The position numbers were made by a program, and so were the translations under genes. The notes under the pieces were generated by a model that did not search any database, was not told where the DNA came from, and saw only the letters and a list, made by a program, of their open reading frames with translations. This document shows positions 7,793 to 19,700 of a stretch of 64,000 bases of DNA, piece by piece; within the stretch, counting starts at the first letter, position 1, and each line of letters opens with the position of its first letter. Origin of the DNA: Promethearchaeati archaeon (GTDB lineage: Archaea > Asgardarchaeota > Heimdallarchaeia > Heimdallarchaeales > Heimdallarchaeaceae); assembly GCA_013166775.1 (NCBI GenBank), contig JABLTJ010000004.1, positions 105,834 through 169,833 on the forward strand, read 5' to 3'.

Positions 7793-10700
7793 TTAATTAC
7801 CCTCCTTTTTTTGGGTGTTTGAAGATTTCTTAACCGTTGTTGTATTTTTGTTACTTTTGGTCATATCCAACAAAGTTGTCTGTCTAGCTTTAGCTGATTT
7901 TCTATCGGCAGATTTTGTTGTAACTGAAGTTTTTGGTTTTACTGAGGTTGAACCAGCTTTTTTAGGTGTAGCTTTTTTAGTAACAGGTTTTGAGGTACTA
8001 GTTTTCTTAATGACTTTTACTTTCTTAGGTGGAAGTCTGCTTTTTAGGCTCTTGATAGCCATATAACTGAGATCTGTTTTCTCATCGAGTTGCGCAGCTG
8101 GATAAACTACAAAATCTTTGATGGTGGTAATTCCTAATTGCTTGATTTGCTTAATTACTTCAGGTTTTATCTCTAAAGTTCCAATGGGTTGTTCAAGTAT
8201 TCCTATCAGCTTCTTAACATTTGGATCCTTTAACGATGTGGAATTCTTCATCTCTGTATCTGGCATTAAAAGTGCTTGAAGAGTGGTTATACTACTTCCT
8301 TTCAATTGAGCTATATTACCTTCAGTAATATGTGGAAGTGTTTTTCTTATTTCGACTTGATCCTTTTCAGCTTGCTTGAGAGATTCAGGATTCAATGACG
8401 CATAAAGTGATCGAAGATCCTTTACAGGTAGTGTAATTATCTTAGAGAGCTGTTGAACTAGAGTTGCGAATAAATCCCATAAATTATTGATATTTTTGCT
8501 ATGCAACAGAAAAACACTCTGAGCATTGATTTTAATCATGTCAGTAAGATAATAAATCGGGGTTTCCAGAAGTTTTTGTATTCGAGATATTTGAAGTTTA
8601 TTTAATCTCGAAGTTGAAGCTATGAGTTCTTCTGAGGCTTTCAAATGAGCGATGGTTGTATAACCAGATATCTTTAATAATTTCTTTGTGTTTTTATCGA
8701 ACAAACCTATCTTATCTACAGGATAACTCTTGTTAACCAACGCATCTTTTATCGACAAGAGACTCAAGGAACTTTGTAATTTCTGTACAATTGTTTGTTC
8801 CTGTTCTGTAAGAGACATTTTTACAACTTTTCTTACATCTGGAACAACAATGAAATCAATAACTTGTACGATTCCTGCTACTTCTAATTTAGAAATTAAT
8901 CGTTCTTGATTAACAAACAGATTGATCGGAGCTCTTAGAGCAATAACTAATTCGACAAGTTCTGGCTCGTAATCTGCGATCTCCGTATTCTCTAGATGTT
9001 TAATCAGAGTACCGAAGGATCTAATTTTCTGTTTTCTGAGGAAAGGTGCTAACTCTGAACCGCGTATAAAGCTAGACAATCTCTTCTGTTCATCGTCCAG
9101 CATTCTTTCCACTTTTGTTGAGGATAATTTAGGTAAAAGATTAGCACAACTCAGTTTATCGCTTTCAGGTGTAGTTGATTTGCAATAGAGCAATAAATCA
9201 TAAATATTGACTAGCTTTAATTCTGATACAAGTTTCTGGATATTCTTGGATTGTCTAATAGGTGGTAATGAAAGCAATTCTGTTTCTACCATAGAACAAA
9301 CAGTTTCTGTGAGTTTCCAGAGAGAACTTGTTTTAGCACTAGATTGTCTATTGAAAATTATAGCTTCTTCAATTGAATAAATAGTGTTACTCTCTAATTG
9401 TGATATATTACTTCCACTAAGTAATTCAGAAGGTAGATTCGTCAATTCCTTTTCAAGATCATTTAAAAGACTAATTGATATATTTCTAAGATTTCTTAGG
9501 AATGTCGTTTCTGAGATCTGTTTCTTAATCTTGATACTATCTTCTAGCAATAACTCTCTGATATTTCTATATGGGAGTTTAGCTACTTGATCGATACTAT
9601 TTCTAGTAGGAGCTAAGAGAATAGGAGATCTTGATAAAAATGGAACCAATTCCTTGAATCGCTTACTTATTTTTGAGTGTAGATGCGATTTTGTTTGGTC
9701 ATAGATTGCAGTTTTATGCTTTTCAAGTAATAGTAAATATTCAATTGTTGAATCTGACATTTCCAATTTCTGATCTTTAGATTCAAGATTGAGTATTTGA
9801 GATAGGGGTAAACCTTTACTAAAAATGAAATTAATTACAGTACTGATACTATCTCGCTGTTTTTTCTCCATGGTCATTTTATCTATGCTTGGAGCCAAAT
9901 ATGCAAGGTCTAATATTGATAAGGAAAACTCGGAAGTTGAATCAAAATCTTTCAAATTTAGTTGTTTAAAGATTTTTATCTTATCCAAGATATAGTTTGG
10001 AACTTTCTCAAGTTTTACTTTCTTCTCAAAAAGGTCTACATAAGTCTTGATGTCCTTTTGTTTCAGGATGTCTATATCCTTTTTGGAGAATAATTTATTC
10101 TCTTTAATTATTGGATGATGACCAATGTTGCCTTCAGTTAATGAATAACGCAGTTTTTCAACTTCAGTTTGTTTAAGGGAAAGAATTGAAGATAACTCTT
10201 TGTTTGTTAATAAATATAAATCTTCAATTGTTTTAATCGATTGGAGTAACCTCTGCCAACTTTTTATTGTTACATTAGGGAATAACAATAATTGTATTGG
10301 AGTATTCAATCTTCTTTGTATTTTGTTTCCTAAAGCTCTGGATATTGGATAATTTTCTTGTTTCAAAGAGTAGATTAAATCGTCCATTGTGGAATAATGT
10401 TTAAGAGTTTCTTTCTTCGTTTCAGCATCAAAAATCTTAATCTTACTTAGTTGAACTTTTTTGCTAACATCTGTTTCTATCTTCTTATATGATAATGATG
10501 TTAGTGAAGTAATTATTGCTTCCTTGAATGAAGCAGGAGTCAAATTGGTCCAGAAAGAGCCAGGTTTGATAATAAGTTCACCAACAGTGAATACTCCTTT
10601 CAAGGCAAGATTTTCGGTATCAGACTTCGAAAGAAAAGACAATGAAGAAACAGGATTCTGGAATGATTGATTGATTTTGTGTCCTAATATGCTTAATGAA

Positions 10701-13700
10701 TCCTTATTCTGTTCTAAAACAGTGACTAAATCAACAACTGTGTTGACATTAGAGACACTAACCTTCTTTGAGAATAACTCACCTGGATTGTCATTTTCAA
10801 GATATTGTGAGAGTGGTATATAATCGCTTTTAACAGCTGTTTTGTTCGCAGAAAATAGTTTCATGAATCCTATGATTTTATTCTTTTCAGCTTGAGTACT
10901 TGAGGAAATGAGTTCTTGTACTGTTGTTATTCCAGTTTCAAAATAATCTCTTTTGATATCTGAAAGGGTATGTTCTGATATACTTGGATAATACAGGATT
11001 GAGGTTGCTAGAGCTGATCTTGTTTTATTTCGTATTTGTTGTATTTTCTTCTCTGAAACAAGCCAGTCATAAATGGAGTTTCCTGCAAGTTCATCTAGAG
11101 AATAAATTCCTATCGATTTTAAGAAATTTCTATCTGCTGTTGATAAGAAAAAGAATTCATCAGCAATCTTTTCAGCTATTGTATCAAGCTTTTGGATTAT
11201 ATTATCTATTTTAAAACTATCAATCTGATTTTGTATATCAGAAACTTTTGTCTTTGTCGTTGCTGCAACTATACTAGGGGACATAAAGAATAAATCTGCT
11301 ATAATTGTAAAATCAGCTTTTTTCCATTTATCTAGAATTTTTGGATCAACTTCTAGATATTTTAGATTTGCTAGAAGATAAGGAGCAAATTTAGTATAAA
11401 TCTCTTCATCTTCCTTAAATGAAGGAGAGGTTATAAGAGCCTTATATGACGAAAATCCTTTCTGCTGTAGAAAAACTTCCAACTCAGAGAGAGGTTCGAC
11501 GAATCCAGATTCTCTTATACTTTTGATCAATGAGAGAGAATCCAGAATTTCCTCTTGAATATTCTTGGGAAGTTTCTTTATGAAAATAAGATGCTCAATG
11601 ATTGTAGTTAGTCCTAGGTCATAACAAAAATCAATGGATTCTTGTGTAATAGTGGACAAGTAACTAATGTTATATGACAGTTTATCTCTCAAAGCATTAA
11701 TGTCATTTGATTTCAATCGTGTATTTTTCACAATATATTCAATAGGGATGAAATACAAGTGCTCGATTGTAGAAACACCTATTTGAAGGAGTGGAGTGGT
11801 TAATTTAGCTGACAAGCTTAATTTCTCTAATCCTATTCCCTGTTTCTTTATATTTTTAAAGAGCTTAACTAGATAATTTGGATCTTCTTTTTGATTATCA
11901 ATTAGCTTATGCAAGCTAGGAGACCAGTTCTTTGGAGGGATTTCCAACAAGTTTGTGTAGGTTATAACACTGTTGCTTAGCAAATCCTTAATCTCAGTAT
12001 GTTTGAATTTTAGAGTCTTTCCGATTAGAGTAATTGGTGTTAAGAGATAAGAAGTAAGTTTCACTATTTTGTTACGTTCTTCATTTGAGAAAGGTAATAA
12101 ATCTAGATTCAGTTTCGATGCTTGAATAAGCGAAACACAACCATAATCAGCTAAGATTTTTCTTGTATCTTGAGATATTTCAGGAAATAGGCTTAAATCC
12201 ATTCCAGTTTGTTTAACATTTTGCTCCAGAAGTTTTATATCTTGAGTTGTTTTGTTTCGAGTAACCTGCTCTTCTGGAATCTTTGTAATTGCGGAGAGTA
12301 GAGGTGTAGGAACCAATAGGAATTGGTAAAGATTCCTTATACCATGTCCCTTAATTTTATCAATTTGCTTTGTTGAAAGATTATCGACTGAAGACAAGGG
12401 AAGGCTTTTCAGAGAGAGAATCAAGGGATAAACCTCAGCTAGTAAGCTTTCATTTTCAACAATCTTGCTATCTAGTGAGAGTAGTTCATCTAAAAAGATA
12501 ATTTTTTCATCTTTTAGTTTCTTTAGAATAGATGGATCAGTTATTATTTTTGTATCTTCAAGTTTAATTGCCCAATCTGGTGGACTGAATTGAATAATAC
12601 TGCTATTCAGAAATTCAGTAGTCTTCGAATACAAACTTTGATATTGTTCATTTTGAGATAAAAGTAATAATCCTGAGATTATATTTATTCCACCTATTTG
12701 AGCAAGAGACAGCAATTGTTTAACACTTAAGGACAAGTCAGAAGTAAGCCAAGAGATTGGTTTAAACATATTTGAAGTTGCAATTCTTATGATTGATTTC
12801 TCAAGATCATCTAGCTCAAAAACTGGATGAGGGATGAAATCAATTATCAATAATGCGCTTGATAATCCATATTTCATAAATTGTTTTTCTGCTTTGTTTG
12901 GGAATGACAAAGAATGATCTATAAACTGTGAAAATGTTTCAGACATTTTCTTACTTAATTCAAATTCTCTCTTAAAATTCCTTATTTCTGATGTTGTTTC
13001 TTTTGAAACACCGGTTAATTCACTTAAGTTAAGTGAGAGAAGTTCTATAACATGTTTGATCCCTTTGTTCCACAAAACTGATTTTGTAGGAATACTAATG
13101 CCAGGGATGGATAATACATTCAAACATAAGAAACTGACGAGCTGTTCGATGAATGCGATGCTTGAGGTTTTTACAATCTTATCTGATTCTGTTAGTTGCA
13201 TTAAAGCCTCAGGTATGAACCCAAATAAGTCCTCTGCAGCTTTTTTAGTTGGATCAAATTCCAAGGATTTTAGTAATTGAATTATAGGTTCATTTAGCTT
13301 TAATTGAGCACCTTTAGAGAGAGTAAAAGCTCCTTTCCTAATCTTACTTATTTCTTTGGGAACAGAACCCTCGAATGCACTTTTAAGATCTTTATCTGAG
13401 CTATTGAATAGATCTATAAGTCTAAGAATTCCTTCTCCTATCAATCTTAGTTTATCCTCTGATGAAAGCTCTTTGATTCTATAAACAGAGATATGACATC
13501 CATTGAGAAATTCTCTCATGTAATCTCCTGAAACACTTATAGAGGGATAAGCTTGATAATTCAAACTATACAAATCTTGTACATATTCTTTTCCAGTTCT
13601 AAGTAATGAAGCAATCTTTCCTTTTGATAATACACTGAATTCTTCGAGTTTTACTCCTTTTCTGTTGACCTCTTTCATTAGGTTTTCAGGCGTTATTCGC

Positions 13701-16700
13701 TCTAAAAATCGCTGGACTTTCTTTTCACTCATTTTTAGAAGAAGAGCAATTGTAGATACATCTTCAGTTATAAATGAGAGAATATCCCCGACTCCTGAAT
13801 AAATTAGCTTGCGAACTTGGTTATTATCCAAGCCTATGAATGCAACAGAAGCTCGGTATAGTTGAACTTCTCTGAAGATGTCAAGTTTCACTAAAGCAGG
13901 ACGCGACTCTCTAATTTCTTCCATGCGGGAAATAAAGTCCTGGATTGAGTTTATTCCAATATCATTCAGTTTCTCCAGATAATCTTCCTCTATAGAGGGG
14001 CAAACAGAAAGAGGAATTGCAGAACTTATACGTCTTTCAGCAAGTTCATCAAAAGAGATAAGATCTAATGCATGAAACTCTTGATAAATTGGATTTTGAG
14101 TGATCTGATGTAACTCGTCTTTATTTACTAATGCAAGATCAATTACTGAATTTATCTCATGAAATTCTAATCGTTTCAATTCATCATATGAAAGAAATCC
14201 AATGAATCTTATAGATCCAGAAAGAAGCTCCTTTGCTTTCTTGTATTCTTCTATTGAAAGAATTTCAGAGATACCCATAATGCTTGCAGAATAAAAGAAT
14301 GATTCAATATCGGAAACACCTATGTCTTTCAGATCTTCTATCTTCTTTTCTGACAAGTACTCTGAAGGTCTTATTATATGAGCTTGAGATAAGCGGAAAG
14401 CAACTATATCGGAATAGGTTAATGCATCTTTTATTTCTCTTATTTCTTTTTGAGAATTACCAGTTATCTCAGAAATTTGTTTTACTGGAATTGAAAAGAA
14501 ATCAATTAAAGTATTAACTGAGGATTTACTTAACTTGAGAGCAATTGATCTAGGTAATCCCATAGAAGCAATAGGAATTGCAAGCTCCATGATTAACCTG
14601 TCTAACGAATCATCTTCTAATAAACGAGTATAAAATGGTTGAAGAGCAGAATGTTCTTCAAAATCAATTTCGAAAACATCTCCAATTATTACGTTTTTGT
14701 ATTCTTCTCGTCTTGCTTTTCTAATTCGAGTAAAGAACGGTGTGATTCTTAGAGGAAGCTCCAAAATTGATCGAATTAGGGTTAAATTATAATTCTCTGT
14801 TAGATATTGTTGATCCTTCCCCATTAGGTCTTTTATAACCTTATTATCGGTAATTACATCAAATAATGTCTTATTCTCTATATCTTGAACTACTTTCTTG
14901 AAATAAGATGAATTATAAACAGTAGCAGGGAGATTCGCAAAATAATGAAATGCCTGCATTATAATGATTTTTGAAGAATATGTTGATACAACACGGAACA
15001 GAACAGGATCTGTAAGATCTGCATCAGGAATGAAAAGCAATTGGTAAACATAATTGATGTTATTTTGCTCAAGAATCTCCATAGAAAACTCTGAAATCTC
15101 TGTGAAAATCTTTAATGGTAGTGTTAGATACTTCTGAACTGCAGAGATTTTTTTCCATATTTCTGGATTGGAATAATAGTATTGCTCCTCTGTTGAGTAA
15201 TATAGTTCTTGGATTGTTTGAAAACGCTCAAATTGAAATATTGAATCTCTACTTAATACTCTTTGCTCATGCTTATCAAATAGTTGTGTTTCAAAGGCAA
15301 AAATACCTTTGTTTTCATAGAGAGCTTGAATGCTAGATGTTGTCAAAGTTGTTATAATTTCCTTAACCTCTTCTGGTTGAGCTTTTATTAATTTACTAGT
15401 TTTTTGAGCTGGAGCCATAATGAATTCTGCAATAGTTTGAATTCCATTTTCTCTAAGAATTTCAGTATTGGTAAAGGATATAGATGGTAAGAAATAAACT
15501 GGTAATGAGAAGTAACCAAAGATATCGGATAAATCTAAAGCATTCTTTATGGTTTCAAATCTTTCATCCGCAATTCCTGTCTTTTCCATAAGTGCTTCAG
15601 GTGAGGATAACATGAATCCAAGTAGAGTGGAAATACTAGCTTTTCTTAGTATTTCGATAATCTCTGGATCTAACATATCTGATATATGATTGAGTGGAAG
15701 GTTCAAGATTGCTTTAAAAGATTCAATAACATACCAAGGTAGAGAATCTATTGTCCATTTGTCCTTTGAAGTTGAGAAGTACAGATCCTCAATTGTGACT
15801 ATATTATGTATATCTAATTCTCTTACAATCCTAGGTTCTAAAATTCCAAGTTCTGATAGATCTATTCCAGTATCACTTATTCGTACATTCTTTTGCAGTG
15901 ATCTAGCTTCTTCGATTTCAATACCTAGATACTCAATTAAATCTGAGGGTTGACTAACCAGTAAATCGATAATTTTTGTTATTCCATGATTACGAAGGGT
16001 GTTCAATTGTTGAGTAGATAGAGTAGAAACTAGTATATCATCTATATAACTATCTTCTTCTGTTTCCTCATCTTTTACTGCTCTCTTAATCTCTTGTTCC
16101 CAAGTCACTAAGGTTAATGGAGAACGTAGAAGTTTCCTAAATTTTTCTATCACATTCCAATTAACAAAAGCTGATGAAAATGTGAGAGGGTTTGCAAGAT
16201 AGAAGATTTTGTCTATGGTATCGTATCCAGATAGAATTAAAGAAACAATCTCAGGAGAGGAGAATCTCTCAGACTCTTCAAATTCAAATGAAATTAAGGA
16301 CTCATATTTATTCCCTTTTTTCTCAAAGAAGAAGGTTCCTTGTTTTAGAATTGAAAAATTCTCAAATAGTTGTGTTACATTTTCCTCTTCTTTTCCAAGA
16401 ATGGATGCTAATTCTGCAACAGTAAAATCAAAGATTTGATGGATGGCTATTATTCCATAATTTCTCAATTTATCATAATCATCCAAAGTGAGACCACTAA
16501 TTCTTGATATCGGAAGAGCTAGACTTCGTAGAAACTCATCATACTCGCTAATAAGAACTATTTGTTTATTAAATTCACTCTCTTCATCGATATCTCTTGT
16601 TTTAATTTTATTGTATAAATTCAAAGCTAACTTTCTTTCTTTTGTTGAACTAAGTTCTGACTCAATTATCTCAGGAAGCAAATCTAAAAACTGTCTGATT

Positions 16701-19700
16701 GTTACAATATTTCTTAATTTTAACTTTAGTAATGTATTTTTTAGTTCAGGATGCTCTTTGAACTTACTAGAATATATTTGAGTAAGCTCGATTAATTCAA
16801 GATTAGAAAGTTTGTTCAGACTCTCAAAATTCTTCCAAAAATCTTGAGTTAATGATGGTTTTTCAGTAGGGTAGACACTGAAAAGATCCTGCAAATTAAG
16901 GTTAAATTGATCAAAATAACTAATGAATTTTGGAAAGATTTTCTTAAATATTTCAATATCTTTTCCAAAAGTAGCTCTGTTTTTATTAATTTCTTCTGCT
17001 GAAACAGTCTTCTTGAATTCTTCTATTTTTATTTCCGATAGATTTAGAATTTCTGCTAATTCACTGTTAGACCATAGTGTGAAACGACCTATGCAGTTTA
17101 TACCCACATCATATAACAGATTAGAATTCTTACGAAGAGAGGGAAAAGCAAAAATCAGAGGAGTTCGGAGGAATGTTGAGATTTCTATATATTTTTTCTT
17201 GTTTTCTGATGATAAAGAATAGGCTTCTGGAGGATTATAAAACAGCTCTTCTAAGGTAACAATTCCTTCTGTTTTAAAGAATTCAGGTTCATCAATCCAA
17301 GAGGGTATAGGTACCCCCAGTTTCTTCTTAATCCACTCAATATCTTTTTTACGTAAACCAACTTTACGTAATTGGGGAGAAGGATAAGCTAAGAAAGAAG
17401 AGGTTGTAAAAATTTGAAGAGCAGTCAAGTCTCTTTCAATATCTTGAGGTATGATTTTTATGTGAGAGAGATCTTTATCCTGTTTGGTCTCCCTAATATG
17501 AGATAAGAGTTTATATTTAGATTCTTTAAGTAAGAAATCGCGAAGCGATGCAAATTTCTTGTTATGAATTGAATTTACTGGTAAATAAATTAAATCCAAT
17601 AAAGTTGAGATCTTGTTTGTAGCTAGAATCTTCTTGACTTCTGATTCTTCTTGGTTTAAACTTTCATCTGTTGTAAATTGTAACTTTGATAAAGAAATAG
17701 ACTTCGAAGAAGAAGAAAGGATATCCATATAAGATGCATAGAGTTTTCGTTCAAGTTCTTTGATTACTATTAGTTCATCAAGATTAGTATTCAGAAAATT
17801 CTCGATTGTTTTTATTTTTCTCCTGTGGAAAGCGTTCTTAGTATATGCATCCGTCCAATCAGGAGTCATTTTAGTAATATTTGTTTTAGCAAAATCTGGG
17901 AATTTATCACATAATTGGGAATAAACATTCTGCATATAATTTACTAATATTGCAGTAATTTCTGCTTGATAATTTATAGTAGTAGGTAGTTTAGTTTGAA
18001 AGAGAAACTCCTCGATAGTTGTTTCTTGAGCGATTAAACCCTTAGAATTATCCTTTAGGTAATCAAACGATGGGAATAAAGTCTGTATTTTTAGGTCTGT
18101 TGTTTTAGTCAAGGAAGCTATTAGTTGCTTACCTTCGGAGGAAATTGCAGCACCATTTTTCTTATTCCTATTGAGTAAAAACTGATGTAACAAATCTTCC
18201 CTCATATTTTCAAAAAGCTTCTCTGGTAAACCCGCAACTGATTGAAGTTTATAAAAATCAGTAGCAAAGTAATGATAACTATTTTGTATCCAACGTCTAT
18301 ACAAAGAGTCCTTTAAAGAATCAAATGATTTTCCATTGTCTGAAATAAATCTTTTTTCTATGGTTCTACTCACAAAGATTTTAGGATCAAATCCTGGACT
18401 CATACCTTCCCTATCTAGTTCTGATATTGTTCTCAATTTTATGTTGTAAATATCCTCTTCAGAGAGCGATAGAAGAGTTACAAGTTCTTTTGAAGGGGTA
18501 ATAAGAAAATCTGCAACAGACTCAATTTCTTTTGATTTCAAAGCTGATTGTATTCTTGAAGGACACCATACATTGGCTCCAAAAAGTCTTTTTCCTAAAG
18601 GCATGAAGAGTTTGACTTTTTTCGTTGCTCCATGAGCAAGCGCTGCTGCAATTCGATCTGTTTCCAACCTGAAATCAGTATAGCTTAGATCTTCATCTTC
18701 CAATATTTTTGTTAGATTCTCAACAATTATTGGAGCTGATCTAACAAAACGAGATAATCTTGCATGTTCTCTTCGTTTTCTTTTTGCTCTACTAAGAAAG
18801 GTCTTTAATCTTCTTCCTAATTGCATTAGAGCTAATCTAATTTCTTCCTCAATCTCTGGAACAATAGATACATATTCCTTGCTAGTTTCTGGGAAGGGTA
18901 TTTTTGTACTAACTAATGAAACAGCAATTGCTAATGGATCAGATTGTCTAGTAAGACCATAATCACTCCACCTTATTGAAGAGACAACATGTGTAATAAC
19001 ATCGTTCCCAGCACCAAAAACAAGAGGGATTCGATTAGCATAACGATATATTATCTTATTATCTGTTACTGTCGCACCTTTTACTTGTGATGCTTCAGCT
19101 ACTCCTCCACCATATCCTAATGCTGCTTCAATAACAAATGGATGTCCAGAGTAAGCTTTTGGAGCTCGAGTGATAGCTTCTACGAATTTTGGCTGTAATT
19201 CTTTTTCCAAACCTTTCCTTAATCGGTTTGATCCTAGAGGTGAAAGAGCTGTTCCTCTTGGGGCATCAAACTGGAAAATTCTATCTCTTTTTCTCTTTAC
19301 ATCTTTAGCTTCTTGATATGCTTTCACGAATCCTTCATGAACAATTCTTCGAATCTCATGAGATGTGATATCTTTTGGGGATTTGTTTGGATCTATCTCT
19401 AGGAGCTGGAAGAAATGCTCTGCTATTTCCTCATTCACTCCCATAAATTGTGTGGCTAGAAATTCCTTCAATTTCTTGCTTCTAGTCACTGCTAATTCAG
19501 CTTTAAACTGTGTAATATCACACCCCCAAGGATGAATTTTCACTGGTTGAGGAGGTGGAGGCATATCATCGACAACACTCTCATAGTCCAACTCCTCTGT
19601 TTCTCCTTCCTTGTCACCTGGTAATCTAACTTTGAAGCTTGAGTAAGGAGTAATAATTGCTAACTGTTTGAAATACTCCTTCACACTATTTTTCGCTAAT

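Noticed and set aside
7815..17222. Many open frames of 65-99 codons on the plus strand across the topoisomerase gene
   Set aside because: They are antisense shadows of the long repeat-coding frame, with no family match or ribosome binding site.
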